Assembly (NCBI GenBank): GCA_016789305.1
Contig: JAEURJ010000016.1
Location: 124,001 to 188,000 of the forward strand
Source of the DNA: Anaerolineales bacterium
Lineage (GTDB): Bacteria; Chloroflexota; Anaerolineae; Anaerolineales; Villigracilaceae
Direction of reading: 5' to 3'
Length of the DNA stretch: 64,000 bases
Shown: positions 49,757 through 59,134 of the stretch, in pieces
How positions within the stretch are numbered: the stretch's first letter is position 1
Layout of the letters: the number at the start of each line of letters is the position of its first letter
Notes under the pieces: model-generated
What the model was told of the DNA's origin: nothing
The model's input: the letters and a program-made list of their open reading frames with translations, nothing else
The model's database searches: none
Position numbers and translations under genes: made by a program

Positions 49757-50278
49757 ATGACGCCCGAAGACATCAAACTATTTATAGAAATATTTTTCGA
49801 GCTGTTTACCTTTGCTGTTTTACTGGTGGGTCTGTTCGGGTTGCTCATTCCCGTCTTCCCCGGCCTGACCGTGATGTGGATCGCGACATTGATCTACGCC
49901 ATCGTTCAGGCGAGCATGGGCAATATGACCTGGGTCGGCTGGCTGCTCTTCGTCCTCATCACCTTATTGATGATCGGCGGCAACGTGGTGGATAACATCA
50001 TCATCGCCAAACATATGTTGGATAAAAACATCCCGTGGAGTTCGATCCTGTGGTCGTTCGCGGCTGGGATCGGAGTCAGCTTGATCTTCACGCCGGTCTT
50101 CGGCATCATCGCCTCGCCCGTTGGATTGTATCTAGCGGAATGGTATCGTCTTAAAGATAAGAAAGCCGCCTTTGACAACACCAAAGCCTGGATGACCGGC
50201 TGGGGCTGGTCCCTTGCGGCAAGGTTTGGGATCGGCGTGGTGATGATCGCCTTCTGGGGCGTTTGGGCATATCTATAA
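49757..50278 (+). CDS. DUF456 family membrane protein
   Basis: 173 residues with about five hydrophobic segments. The DUF456 hallmark is AVLLVGLFGLLIPVFPGLTVMWIATLIYAI near the N-terminus, with glycine-rich helices after it (WLLFVLITLLMIGGNVVDNIIIA, SILWSFAAGIGVSLIFTPVFGIIASPVGLYL). The function is unknown. AGGAGAATGA precedes ATG 49757. A copy of a short inverted repeat lies just upstream. A strong terminator follows. Confidence 0.88.
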   Translation: MTPEDIKLFIEIFFELFTFAVLLVGLFGLLIPVFPGLTVMWIATLIYAIVQASMGNMTWVGWLLFVLITLLMIGGNVVDNIIIAKHMLDKNIPWSSILWSFAAGIGVSLIFTPVFGIIASPVGLYLAEWYRLKDKKAAFDNTKAWMTGWGWSLAARFGIGVVMIAFWGVWAYL

Positions 50279-50294
50279 AAGAATAATCTTAACG

Positions 50295-50334
50295 AAAAAG
50301 AGGCTTCCCGAAATGGAAGCCTCTTTTTTTTTTT
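50295..50334. terminator. Bidirectional hairpin terminator
   Basis: AAAAAGAGGCTTCC / GGAAGCCTCTTTTT, loop CGAAAT, with ten T at the 3' side. Confidence 0.9.
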
Positions 50335-50806
50335 ATTTCTTCGCATCCTGCACGGACTTGATCAACGCTTCCTTGAACTTATCCCCTGCCACATCTTTTC
50401 CCAACGGTAGAAAAATCGTTCCTTTTTCACTCGAATCAGTAAACATGCCGGTAACATTCATGCCTGTGTCGGGGATCATGGCATAGAAACTAGTCTTCTC
50501 GTAATCTTCCACAATTATATCCCGCAGTTGCATGGACTTGATATACAGCGCATTCTGGTCCACACGGTCGGCAAGGATCAGCCAGCGATTTGTCAGAATG
50601 GCGGTTTGAATTAACAACTTCGGGCCGGGACCGCCGCCGAAGAGTCCCTTCTTTTGTTTTTCAGAAGTGGAGACAATGCAATGCGAAACGCCGTCGAGAA
50701 TATTCCCCAAATTATGCAACTCGATATATTTCTGAATCGCCTGCGTGATTTCTGTTGAAATATCCTGAACAGCGATTTCTTTTGTGGAGCGGTTGTAATC
50801 ACCCAT
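50333..50806 (-). CDS. Hypothetical protein, 157 aa
   Basis: A soluble protein beginning MGDYNRSTKEIAVQDISTEITQAIQKYIELHNLG. The middle (HCIVSTSEKQKKGLFGGGPGPKLLIQTAILTNRWLILADR) and end (VTGMFTDSSEKGTIFLPLGKDVAGDKFKEALIKSVQ) look like a PH-like or SRPBCC-free beta domain, but I cannot assign a family. ATG 50806 has AAGGA seven bases upstream; a longer frame to 50884 runs through a repeat and is rejected. It is separated from the upstream M42 gene by a repeat copy. Confidence 0.65.
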   Translation of the reverse strand: MGDYNRSTKEIAVQDISTEITQAIQKYIELHNLGNILDGVSHCIVSTSEKQKKGLFGGGPGPKLLIQTAILTNRWLILADRVDQNALYIKSMQLRDIIVEDYEKTSFYAMIPDTGMNVTGMFTDSSEKGTIFLPLGKDVAGDKFKEALIKSVQDAKK

Positions 50807-50822
50807 TGTTATCCTTGTAAAT

Positions 50823-50884
50823 GCAGGGGCGACCCGCCCAGCGTGAATCGAGACACTTGATAAATCATGAAGGGTCGCCCCCAC
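50823..50884. repeat. GTAGxGGCGACCCGCC inverted-repeat element, copy B
   Basis: Left end GCAGGGGCGACCCGCCCAGCG, right end GGGTCGCCCCCAC. Same element as at 49675-49735. Confidence 0.75.
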
Positions 50885-50892
50885 TATTAATA

Positions 50893-51894
50893 TTAAAACG
50901 AAACCGGCTTACTCAACAAAGCCGTGAGCAATTTCACCGTATTCTTCAAATCGTTGTAGTCGATCATTTCCGAAGCCGAGTGGACGTAGCGCACCGGGAT
51001 CGACACCGCGCCGGACATCACACCTGCACCGGCCAATTGAATGGCATGGGCATCCGTCGTCCCCACCAACAGCACTTCGCGTTGATATGGAATCTTCGCC
51101 TTCTCCGCAGTCTTGATCATCCAATCCACCACACGCGGGTCGGAGATCATGCCCACGTCGCGGAATTTAATGCATGGACCTTTGCCCAACTCCATCACCA
51201 TTTTTAACGAAGCAGGCGTATCGCCCGTCGGAGTTACATCCACAGCAATGCCGACATCGGGATTAATTCCGTAAGCAGCCGGGCCTGCACCGCGAGTCCC
51301 AACTTCTTCCTGTGTGGTGAAAACGAAATATACATCGTTCGGTGTGGACTTCAATCCGCGCAAGGTTTCGATCAGGCTTACCACGCCGCTGCGGTCATCC
51401 ATTGATTTCGCGACCAGGCGGTCGCCCATTTCAAAATAAGTGCGCTCAAACGCACCCACATCCCCGATCTTAAGGGGACAATTTTCGCGGCTGGTCGCAC
51501 CTACATCGATATACATCTTGTTCAGTGGAACCGCTGCTTCTATATTTTCCAGCCGATCATATCCAACCACGCCAGTCACACCATTCAAAAAGTGGACACG
51601 TGCTCCCAACGTGTACCGCCCAAATGGGCTGCCGATATTCGTGAATCGCACAAATCCTTTTTTATCGACATGGCTGACGATCACACCGATCTCGTCCATG
51701 TGCGCGGCGATCATGATCTTCTTCGGATTCTTCGCACCTTTCGCCGGCTTCCTGCGCGCGATCACACTTCCCAACGCATCCACACGCACTTCATCGGCAA
51801 GCGGCTTTACCTCTTTTAAGATCAACTTGCGGACGGCATCTTCATATCCCGAAGGGCCATAGGTTTCGGTCAACGTTTTGAGCAATTGTTTCAT
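50893..51894 (-). CDS. M42-family aminopeptidase, paralogue 3
   Basis: 333 residues. Dinuclear metal site of the M42 (glutamyl aminopeptidase/TET) family: IAAHMDEIGVIV (His), AKSMDDRSG (bridging Asp), FTTQEEVGTRGA (catalytic Glu pair), GIAVDVTP (Asp), and YVHSASEM (His). M42 enzymes form large tetrahedral assemblies and trim short peptides. It is the last gene of a four-gene peptidase operon, starting four bases after the S51 peptidase stop. ATG 51894 (MKQLLKTLTETYGPSGYE) is used; longer in-frame versions run into the neighbour. Confidence 0.92.
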   Translation of the reverse strand: MKQLLKTLTETYGPSGYEDAVRKLILKEVKPLADEVRVDALGSVIARRKPAKGAKNPKKIMIAAHMDEIGVIVSHVDKKGFVRFTNIGSPFGRYTLGARVHFLNGVTGVVGYDRLENIEAAVPLNKMYIDVGATSRENCPLKIGDVGAFERTYFEMGDRLVAKSMDDRSGVVSLIETLRGLKSTPNDVYFVFTTQEEVGTRGAGPAAYGINPDVGIAVDVTPTGDTPASLKMVMELGKGPCIKFRDVGMISDPRVVDWMIKTAEKAKIPYQREVLLVGTTDAHAIQLAGAGVMSGAVSIPVRYVHSASEMIDYNDLKNTVKLLTALLSKPVSF

Positions 51895-51898
51895 GGAT

Positions 51899-52618
51899 CT
51901 ATTTTCCCAAAGAAAATTTTTCACCAGCGGTATAGGTCTTGATATCATCCTTCGTAAACACATGCACCTTCGACTTGCCCATCACAGTCCAATCTTCATT
52001 CAGCTTCCCCACAGCCGCGGTGTCTTCATCGATGCCAAGCATCACCTCGCCGTCATACAGCCTGCGTCGCAATGTGGCGATCAACGGTTTGCCAAAGATG
52101 GGCAGTACATTGAAATGCGGCATGATCGATGCGGCTGGAACGATCCCAAATGCGGCCATCGAGCGGATACCCAACGCGCGAAAATCCGGCATCTCACGAC
52201 TGAGGATCATCGCGCCGGCAGAACAACCTGCATAGATCGCGCCGCGTGCCCATGCCTTTTGTGCCGCCTGCCAGACGAGGCTGTGATTCATGGTTCGATA
52301 TAAATAATTTGGATCCCCGCCGGAGAAGTAGACAAGGTCCGCTTCTTCCACAGCCGACGCATGATCCAGATCGTTGGCAGATTTTGCGTCGATGACAGGA
52401 ACAGCCCGAACGTCCGCCCCGAGGCGCGTGAAATGTTCCACGCCCATCTCCGACCAGCGATTCACGCTCTTCGGTCCCTCATCCCCCGCTGCTGTCGGCA
52501 GACAAACGACACGCGGCTTGCGGCCTTCCGCTCCACAATTGGCAAGCAGAAATGTATCTACTTCATCCATCACGGGGAGATATTCACCAGAGCCGAGTAA
52601 AGCAATATATCCATTCAT
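51899..52618 (-). CDS. S51-family peptidase (peptidase E / cyanophycinase-like)
   Basis: 239 residues. The nucleophile elbow is IYAGCSAGAMIL (catalytic Ser in GxSAGA). ALLGSGEYLP at the N-terminus, VVCLPTAAG, DLVYFSGGDPNYLY and VMLGIDEDTAAVG complete the S51 pattern. Members are aspartyl dipeptidases (PepE), cyanophycinases or other exopeptidases. The length fits PepE (about 230). It lies within three bases of both M42 neighbours, so it acts with them in intracellular peptide breakdown. Confidence 0.88.
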   Translation of the reverse strand: MNGYIALLGSGEYLPVMDEVDTFLLANCGAEGRKPRVVCLPTAAGDEGPKSVNRWSEMGVEHFTRLGADVRAVPVIDAKSANDLDHASAVEEADLVYFSGGDPNYLYRTMNHSLVWQAAQKAWARGAIYAGCSAGAMILSREMPDFRALGIRSMAAFGIVPAASIMPHFNVLPIFGKPLIATLRRRLYDGEVMLGIDEDTAAVGKLNEDWTVMGKSKVHVFTKDDIKTYTAGEKFSLGK

Positions 52619-52621
52619 AGG

Positions 52622-53668
52622 TTACCTGTTTAATAGATCACGATTAAGATTTTTCAAAGCGACATGCAAAAGATTTAAAGTATTCTTCCAATCGTCCATG
52701 CGCGAAACACTGATCGGCGAATGGGTATAACGATGCGGCACAGAGACTGAAACCACCGGCACGCCGCTGCGCGATTGTTGGATCGCGCCCGCATCCGTGC
52801 CGCCTCCGCCGGGCTGGCGGAACTGAAACGGAATTTTATTTTTGATCGCTGTTTGCTCCAAAAATTTCACAAGCCGCGGATCATCAATGGTCGATGAGTT
52901 CGCCATATAAATCGCCGGACCGAGTCCAAGCTTGGTGTTGTACGTATAATTTTCCCTGCCTTCAAAATCTGGCAGGTCGCGTGCAGGAGTTGAGTCAACG
53001 GCAATCGCAAGGTCGGGATTAAAGTAATGCGCTGCCACCGTTGCGCCGCGCAGCCCGATCTCTTCCTGCACACTGAACGCAAGACACAACTCGATATTCT
53101 TCGGCGCATTCTTCAACAGCTCGATCAAGATCGCGCAGCCAATACGGTTATCAATCGCCTTCGACATGATCGAAGGTCCAACACGTTTGAATTTTGTGGC
53201 GAACGTGGCACGATCTCCAAGACTCGCTTTGCCTTCGGGACCCAGGTCAATGCGCATGGCATCAGCTTCGACCGCTTGTTTGCGTTCTTCCGCAGTTGTC
53301 ATGTGAATGGGCTTTGCACCGATCACACCGATAACGTGCTCCTTGCCGACGATCACCTGCTTGCCAACCAAATGGCGGTCATCAATTCCACCGATGACTT
53401 CAAATTGAAAAAAACCATCGCCGTCATCGTTCGTGATCATGAAGCCCACTTCGTCCATGTGACAATCAAGCAGCACACGCAGCGGCCTTTTGCCAGTGCC
53501 GTTTTTTCTAACTAAAACACTGCCCATCGCATCCACTTTGACTTCATCTGCGTAGGGTTTTACCTCTTCCAATACAATGCGGCGGACCTCGCCTTCATCT
53601 CCAGAGACAGACATGACGTTGCAAAGTTTTTCAAGCAGCTTGATCTGAGCTGTACCAATCGAAAGCAT
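52622..53668 (-). CDS. M42-family aminopeptidase, paralogue 2
   Basis: 348 residues. Metal and catalytic motifs: LDCHMDEVGFMI, SKAIDNRIGCAIL, FSVQEEIGLRGATV, AIAVDSTPA and YTHSPISV, all complete. The loop GGGGTDAGAIQQSRSGVP is typical of the family. ATG 53668 lies five bases after the stop of the upstream paralogue; GGGAA is eight bases before it. A longer frame with ATG 53683 would overlap that gene. Confidence 0.92.
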   Translation of the reverse strand: MLSIGTAQIKLLEKLCNVMSVSGDEGEVRRIVLEEVKPYADEVKVDAMGSVLVRKNGTGKRPLRVLLDCHMDEVGFMITNDDGDGFFQFEVIGGIDDRHLVGKQVIVGKEHVIGVIGAKPIHMTTAEERKQAVEADAMRIDLGPEGKASLGDRATFATKFKRVGPSIMSKAIDNRIGCAILIELLKNAPKNIELCLAFSVQEEIGLRGATVAAHYFNPDLAIAVDSTPARDLPDFEGRENYTYNTKLGLGPAIYMANSSTIDDPRLVKFLEQTAIKNKIPFQFRQPGGGGTDAGAIQQSRSGVPVVSVSVPHRYTHSPISVSRMDDWKNTLNLLHVALKNLNRDLLNR

Positions 53669-53673
53669 ATCGA

Positions 53674-54741
53674 CTATTCCCACACAATCTTGGTCATAAA
53701 ATCTTCTTCAAGGGATGAGATAAATTCAGCCAGCAATCGCCCGGCTCGCTGCAGGTCTTTGACAGCGATCACCTCCACCGGCGTGTGCATGTAACGCAAT
53801 GGAATGCTGATCACCATCGTTGGGATTCCCTCGGCAGTTAATTGAATCGCATCCGCATCGGTCGATGAATAGGAAGCCATCGCTTCGCTCACCACGGGAA
53901 TTTCCACACGCTCCGCCACTTCCTTCAATCGTTTATGCAAAAACGGATGCATACTCGCGCCCACACCCAATGTCACACCTTTGCCAAGCGGGAATGCCGT
54001 GTGATCACTTGCGCCTGTTCCTTTTCCAAAAGTCACATCCATGGCGATGGCAATCGTAGGGCTGATCTCAAATGCAGAGGTGTAGGCGCCTGCATAAGAA
54101 ACTTCCTCCTGGACCGAAGCCAACGCCCACACATCCCAAACATGTGACTTGGACTGAAGTTCCTCCAGACAAATGGTCAATGCGGCAACCGAAGCGCGAT
54201 TATCGAGCGAATGCCCGCTCACGCATCCAGCGGACATTTCGACTGGTTCCGTATTAAAGGAGACGAGGTCACCCACTTTGACTCGCTTCGAAACCTCGCT
54301 GGAAGTGAGACCCGTTTCGACAAATAAATACTTCAACGCAACGGCGCCATGTGGATCGCCATCCGGCAACAAATTAGCGGGAGGCATAACCACAACACCG
54401 TACATCTCCTCCCCATTCGAAGCATGGACCGTGACCGGGCTACCGGGCAGAACACGCGGGTCGACGCCGCCAATATCTGTCACGTATAAAAAACCGTCCA
54501 CGATGCGTGTGACCATCAATCCAATGGCATCCATGTGGGTGGCGATCATCACGGAGGGACGATTCTGTTTGACGGAGGCAGAACCAGTTTTCAGGGCGTG
54601 CAAAGAGCCGAGTTTACTTCGCGTGATTCGATCCACCAGCGGAGTCCACTTTTGCTCGATGAGAGTCGCCACCGGAGCTTCGTGTCCGGAAAGACCGGGA
54701 ACGGAAATGATCGATTTTAAAAAAGGAAGGATATCAGTCAT
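53674..54741 (-). CDS. M42-family aminopeptidase, paralogue 1
   Basis: 355 residues, first gene of the peptidase operon. Motifs: IATHMDAIGLMV (His ligand), GHSLDNRASVAAL (bridging Asp), ASVQEEVSYAGAY (Glu pair), AIAMDVTFG, and YMHTPVEV (His). The segment EISPTIAIAMDVTFGKGTGASDHTAFPLGKG is longer than in the two others. The three paralogues have diverged, which suggests different peptide specificities, possibly mixed in hetero-oligomers as known for archaeal TET enzymes. Confidence 0.92.
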   Translation of the reverse strand: MTDILPFLKSIISVPGLSGHEAPVATLIEQKWTPLVDRITRSKLGSLHALKTGSASVKQNRPSVMIATHMDAIGLMVTRIVDGFLYVTDIGGVDPRVLPGSPVTVHASNGEEMYGVVVMPPANLLPDGDPHGAVALKYLFVETGLTSSEVSKRVKVGDLVSFNTEPVEMSAGCVSGHSLDNRASVAALTICLEELQSKSHVWDVWALASVQEEVSYAGAYTSAFEISPTIAIAMDVTFGKGTGASDHTAFPLGKGVTLGVGASMHPFLHKRLKEVAERVEIPVVSEAMASYSSTDADAIQLTAEGIPTMVISIPLRYMHTPVEVIAVKDLQRAGRLLAEFISSLEEDFMTKIVWE

Positions 54742-54790
54742 ATTAATCCAAAAGACCCCAAAGAAATTTTCTCCGGGGTCTCATTCAATG

Positions 54791-55282
54791 TTATCCGCCA
54801 AATGCTGTGGGCGAAACTGTGGGAGTGTTGCTCGGGATCGGGGTCAACGACGGCGTGACACTTGGGCTGATCGTAAATGGGAGTGTGGGAGTTACTGAAG
54901 GCACAAGCGTTTGCGTGGGAGTCGATGTGATGGTAAATGTCGGTGTAAATGTAAACGTATTTGTTGGAGTGAACGTGTTTGTACTCGGTTGAAAAGGTGT
55001 CAGGGTGATCGTGGATGTTAATGTTGTGGTGGTCGTCAGGGTTAACGTAGGTGTTAAAGTGGCGGTGCTTGTTAATGTGGAAGGGGTGGAACTGACAGTT
55101 GGTGTGGTTGTAGAAAGCGTTCCAGTTATGGTAGTGGTTGGTGTGGGAGTACCTGTGACCGGGCCGGGGGCGAGACTAAAAAGAATAAATCCTAAACAAT
55201 AACAAGGTATGGTTGCTAGAATGATCCAGATGAGTCGCGTACGCCATTTTGCGCGAGGGGTTTCGTTGTCGAAATTGACCAT
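54791..55282 (-). CDS. Membrane-anchored Thr/Pro-repeat protein
   Basis: 163 residues: a short cytoplasmic start (MVNFDNETPRAKWRTR), one membrane helix (LIWIILATIPCYCLGFILFSLA), then about 115 residues of Thr/Pro/Ser repeats (TLTPTLTLTTTTTLTSTITL, NTFTPTNTFTFTPTF). Probably a surface stalk or a glycosylated spacer without a globular head. ATG 55282 is selected: on the minus strand a TATAAT ends nine bases before it, giving a nearly leaderless mRNA. It is divergent from the SbcC-like gene. Confidence 0.7.
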   Translation of the reverse strand: MVNFDNETPRAKWRTRLIWIILATIPCYCLGFILFSLAPGPVTGTPTPTTTITGTLSTTTPTVSSTPSTLTSTATLTPTLTLTTTTTLTSTITLTPFQPSTNTFTPTNTFTFTPTFTITSTPTQTLVPSVTPTLPFTISPSVTPSLTPIPSNTPTVSPTAFGG

Positions 55283-55327
55283 GTTGGTTCGATTATAATC
55301 CATCCACTTCCATAGGATACGTTTCAC

Positions 55328-57901
55328 ATGATTCCCATTCATCTCCGCATTGCAGGCTTTTTATCGTATCGCGACCTCGTTGAACTGAATTTTGACTCTT
55401 TTGAACTGGCGTGTATTTCAGGACAAAACGGCGCAGGGAAATCATCTTTACTTGATTCCTTCACCTGGTCCCTGTTTGGCGAGGCACGCGGCAAGGGTAC
55501 GGACATCATTAACATCAACCCCGATGTCAAAGCCGCAGAAGTGGCATTGACCTTTAAATATGAGGGCAATATTTATCGAGTGCAACGAACGCTGCCACGA
55601 GGGAAGAGTACGGTGCTGGAATTTCAGGTGCTGGATCAGACGACGGAAAATGGTCAATGGAAAGCACTGACAGAAAAAACTACACGAGACACGCAGGCGC
55701 GCATCGAGCAAACCCTGCGATTGGATTACGAAACCTTCATCAATGCCTCCTTCTTTTTGCAAGGCAAGGCCGATCAATTCACGCAAAAGAAAGCCAGCGA
55801 GCGAAAAGCTGTGTTAAGCACGATCCTTGGGTTGGAAATTTGGGATACCTACAAGGAACGTACTGCGGAAAAACGCAAGGCCATTGAAAACGAAGTCAAC
55901 TCGATTGACGGGCGCATCGCGGAAATCGATGCCGAACTTGCAGAAGAAGATACGCGCAAATCCCGTTTGCTTGAACTCGAAAATAGTCTCAAACAATTGA
56001 CCCATGCACGTGCTGCGCAGGAAAGCATCCTCGAAAATATCAAGAAGACCGCAGCAGTGTTGAGCGAGCAACGCAAGCTGGTCGAGACACTTGCCAAATC
56101 ACTTGAAAAATCCCGCAAGTCTCTTTCCGATTCAGAATCGAGACTCTCTGAAAAAGAAGCGGATCAAACCAAATACGCAGATCTCGTCCGCCGCGCGAAA
56201 GAAATCGAATCCGCATACAAAGCCTGGCAAAAGGCACGCGCCGAAGTCGAAAAAATGGACAAAGTCGCCGCCCAATTCCGCGAACACGATGGGAAGCGCC
56301 AGCCTTTGCTGCGCGAGATCGAAGTGGAAAAGGCAAAGCTGAAGCAGGAACTGGAAAGTTTGGAAAAACAGTCCTCAGAGATCAGTGAACAATTATCCGT
56401 GACGAGTCAATTGGAAAAGCAGGTTGAAGAAGCGGAAAAATCTTTAAAAGGTGTTGAAGAAAAAATAAGTCAACGCAATGAGCTGGAAAACAAAAAGAAT
56501 CTAGCCCGTGAAAAACATGCCGCTCTCAAAGTGGAAAATGAAACTCTGCGCAGGGAGATGGATGAATTCAAGACCCGCATCGACTCCCTCGAAAAAGCGG
56601 ACGGCGCGTCCTGTCCCTTGTGCGGGCAGGAGTTAAGCGAGGCACATCGCAAGTCCACGCTTAAGGAGTTGAACAAGGAAGGCAAACAAAAAGGCGATCA
56701 ATTCCGCGCGAACAAAAAAGAGATCGAAGATATTGAAAAAGAAATCGCGAATAGCGAAGCAGGGCTCAAGCAATTTGGCAGCGTGGAAAACGAGCGCATT
56801 AAATTTTCGAGTACGATCTCTCAACTCACCGAACGTGTTGAATCTCTGCAAGCGCTTGCCAGAGATTGGAAGTCAAACGGCGAGAAACGTCTGAAGGAAA
56901 TTACAAAATTATTGGAGAGCGGAAAGTATGCAGGCGAAGCCCAAAAGGAACTCACCAAGCTGGACAAGGAACTTGCCAAACTCGGGTACGATGCCGCCGC
57001 GCATGATTCAGCACGCAGGGAAGAGATCGAAGGCCGCGAGATCGAAGAAGAATACGGCAGCCTGAAATCTGCAAAAGATGTGAATCAACGCATCGAAACA
57101 GAGATCAAGGAACTGGAAGAGGAAAGAAAAAAGAAGAAAGAGGAAGTTGAAGATCAAGAGAAAAATTATAACGAAGCCTCAAATGCATTGACCAAATCTG
57201 AAGCGGGCGCGCCCAATCTCAACGAGGCCGAGCGAGAATTATTCCGCCTGCGGGAAGATGAAAACCAGGTGCGCAGTGAGTTGGGCGGCGCGGAACAAAA
57301 GGTAAAAGCACTTGAAACGCTGCGCACACGCAAATCAGATTTTGGATTACAGCGCGAGGAATTAAATCAAAACATCAATCGTCACAAAAATCTTGAACGC
57401 GCATTCGGCAAGGACGGTGTGCCTGCACTGTTGATCGAGCAGGCACTGCCGCAGATCGAGCAAAAGGCCAACGACCTGCTTGACCGATTGAGCGATGGAC
57501 ACATGTCGATTCGATTCGTCACACAGGCTGAATACAAGGATAAAAAACGCGACGATCTCAAGGAAACCTTGGATATTCAAATCAGCGATTCCGCGGGTAC
57601 GCGCGATTATGAAATGTATTCAGGCGGTGAAGCATTTCGTGTCAACTTTGCGATCCGCCTCGCACTTTCGGAAATCCTCGCACAGCGAAAAGGCGCACGT
57701 CTGCAAACACTTGTCATCGACGAAGGCTTCGGTTCACAGGATGTACAGGGCCGCCAGCGACTCATCGAAGCCATTAACCTCGTCAAAAACGATTTCGCCA
57801 AGATCCTTGTCATCACCCACCTCGACGAACTCAAGGATGCCTTTCCGAATCGCATCGAAGTGGAAAAAACGGATCGCGGCAGTTCGGTGAAAGTCATATA
57901 G
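55328..57901 (+). CDS. SbcC/Rad50-like SMC-family ATPase
   Basis: 857 residues. The N-terminal ATPase half has Walker A SGQNGAGKSSLLD and the Q-loop region INASFFLQGKADQF. Coiled coils cover about residues 175-700, broken near 435 by a zinc hook, CPLCGQELSEAHR. The C-terminal half has the signature YSGGEAFRVNFAIRLALSE, Walker B TLVIDEGFGSQD and the H-loop VITHLDEL. Rad50/SbcC works with an Mre11/SbcD nuclease in DNA end processing; no sbcD is adjacent in the window. AGGATAC lies before ATG 55328. A short inverted repeat follows the stop. Confidence 0.92.
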   Translation: MIPIHLRIAGFLSYRDLVELNFDSFELACISGQNGAGKSSLLDSFTWSLFGEARGKGTDIININPDVKAAEVALTFKYEGNIYRVQRTLPRGKSTVLEFQVLDQTTENGQWKALTEKTTRDTQARIEQTLRLDYETFINASFFLQGKADQFTQKKASERKAVLSTILGLEIWDTYKERTAEKRKAIENEVNSIDGRIAEIDAELAEEDTRKSRLLELENSLKQLTHARAAQESILENIKKTAAVLSEQRKLVETLAKSLEKSRKSLSDSESRLSEKEADQTKYADLVRRAKEIESAYKAWQKARAEVEKMDKVAAQFREHDGKRQPLLREIEVEKAKLKQELESLEKQSSEISEQLSVTSQLEKQVEEAEKSLKGVEEKISQRNELENKKNLAREKHAALKVENETLRREMDEFKTRIDSLEKADGASCPLCGQELSEAHRKSTLKELNKEGKQKGDQFRANKKEIEDIEKEIANSEAGLKQFGSVENERIKFSSTISQLTERVESLQALARDWKSNGEKRLKEITKLLESGKYAGEAQKELTKLDKELAKLGYDAAAHDSARREEIEGREIEEEYGSLKSAKDVNQRIETEIKELEEERKKKKEEVEDQEKNYNEASNALTKSEAGAPNLNEAERELFRLREDENQVRSELGGAEQKVKALETLRTRKSDFGLQREELNQNINRHKNLERAFGKDGVPALLIEQALPQIEQKANDLLDRLSDGHMSIRFVTQAEYKDKKRDDLKETLDIQISDSAGTRDYEMYSGGEAFRVNFAIRLALSEILAQRKGARLQTLVIDEGFGSQDVQGRQRLIEAINLVKNDFAKILVITHLDELKDAFPNRIEVEKTDRGSSVKVI

Positions 57902-57902
57902 A

Positions 57903-57944
57903 GTCAAAAGTCGAAGGTTGCAAGTCAGACCTTCGACTTTTGAC
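57903..57944. repeat. Inverted repeat between SbcC-like and glycosyltransferase genes
   Basis: GTCAAAAGTCGAAGGT and its exact complement around a ten-base loop, followed by a partial third copy CCTTCGAC. It may weakly terminate the upstream gene. Confidence 0.65.
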
Positions 57945-57957
57945 CTTCGACTATATT

Positions 57958-59121
57958 ATGATCTATCTAATCATCTCCACCCTCCTGTTCGTGCCCGGCC
58001 TCATCATCATTTATTGGGTTCACAACCAATATCATCTTGATATCGTCGTCACGCCAACCGCGGCTCCAAAAGATGCGCCGCTCATTTCCATTTGCATTCC
58101 TGCGCGAAATGAAGAAAATAATATTCGCAGGTCTGTCGAAGCGGCGCTGGCGCAGGATTATCCAAACATCGAAGTCATTGTTTTGGATGACCGCTCCACC
58201 GATGCGACTCTGACTCAATTAAAAGAAATCGCCGCCCGTGACTCTCGTCTCCTCCCAATCAGCGGCTCGGACCTACCCGAAGGCTGGGCTGGTAAACCCC
58301 ATGCTTTATATCAAGCCTCGGCAGATGCCCGCGGCGAATGGTTATGTTTTTTGGATGCAGACACTTTCCTCGCACCCGAGGCCATCTCGTCGTGTTATGT
58401 CAAAGCCCTCGAAACAGAAGCAGATCTTTTCACAGTCATGACCGAGCAAATCCTTGGATCGTTCTGGGAGAAAGTAGTCATGCCGTTGGTGATGACCGCG
58501 CTCTCTGTCGGCTTCTCCCCTCGCAAAGTTAATGACCCTTCGCGCCGCGATGCCGTTGCCAATGGGCAATTCATCCTGATCAAGCACAGCATTTATGATT
58601 TGATCGGCGGACACGAAAAAGTTAAAGACCAGATCGTCGAAGATAAAGCCATCTCTGAACAAGTCAAATGGAATGGGCATCGATTGATCGTCGCCGATGG
58701 AATGCAAGTGGTGAGCACACGCATGTACACATCACTAGAATCAATGTGGGAAGGTTGGACGAAAAATATTTATCTTGGGCTTCGTGACCATGTTGCCATG
58801 TTGTTGCTTGGCGCATTCGGCGCATCGCTTGCGTTGATCGCGGCGTTGTTTCTGCCGATTTGGCCATTAATTGGATTGGCGTGGTATTTTAATAATGGCG
58901 AGTGGATGGCACTGGCTGTGATCCTCGAATCACTTTTTGTTTGGGGATATTTGATCTATAACCGCGCAATAATCGCGAAGAAGATGAACATTTCTGAGTG
59001 GTATTCGTTAACCACTCCACTGGGTGCGGGCGTTTTCGCCGCCATGATGTTGACCTCTGCATGGAAGGTGCTTTCCGGTCAGGGCGTTACCTGGCGCGGA
59101 AGAACGTATCATTCGAATTAA
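57958..59121 (+). CDS. Membrane glycosyltransferase, GT2 family
   Basis: 387 residues. An N-terminal helix (LIISTLLFVPGLIIIYWV), a GT2 catalytic domain (ISICIPARNEENNIRRSVEAALAQDYPNIEVIVLDDRSTD, WLCFLDADTF with the DxD motif, QFILIKHSIYDLIGGHE, VEDKAISEQVKWNGH) and three C-terminal membrane helices. The overall layout resembles carotenoid glucosyltransferases such as CruC or CrtQ, and also other lipid glycosyltransferases. The start is ATG 57958; an in-frame ATG at 57940 lies within the inverted repeat. Confidence 0.85.
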   Translation: MIYLIISTLLFVPGLIIIYWVHNQYHLDIVVTPTAAPKDAPLISICIPARNEENNIRRSVEAALAQDYPNIEVIVLDDRSTDATLTQLKEIAARDSRLLPISGSDLPEGWAGKPHALYQASADARGEWLCFLDADTFLAPEAISSCYVKALETEADLFTVMTEQILGSFWEKVVMPLVMTALSVGFSPRKVNDPSRRDAVANGQFILIKHSIYDLIGGHEKVKDQIVEDKAISEQVKWNGHRLIVADGMQVVSTRMYTSLESMWEGWTKNIYLGLRDHVAMLLLGAFGASLALIAALFLPIWPLIGLAWYFNNGEWMALAVILESLFVWGYLIYNRAIIAKKMNISEWYSLTTPLGAGVFAAMMLTSAWKVLSGQGVTWRGRTYHSN

Positions 59122-59134
59122 TGTTAGCTATAAC

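Noticed and set aside
54807-55202. Plus-strand frames of Val/Gly repeats opposite the Thr/Pro protein
   Set aside because: They are mirror translations of the Thr/Pro codon repeats on the minus strand, with no start signal.
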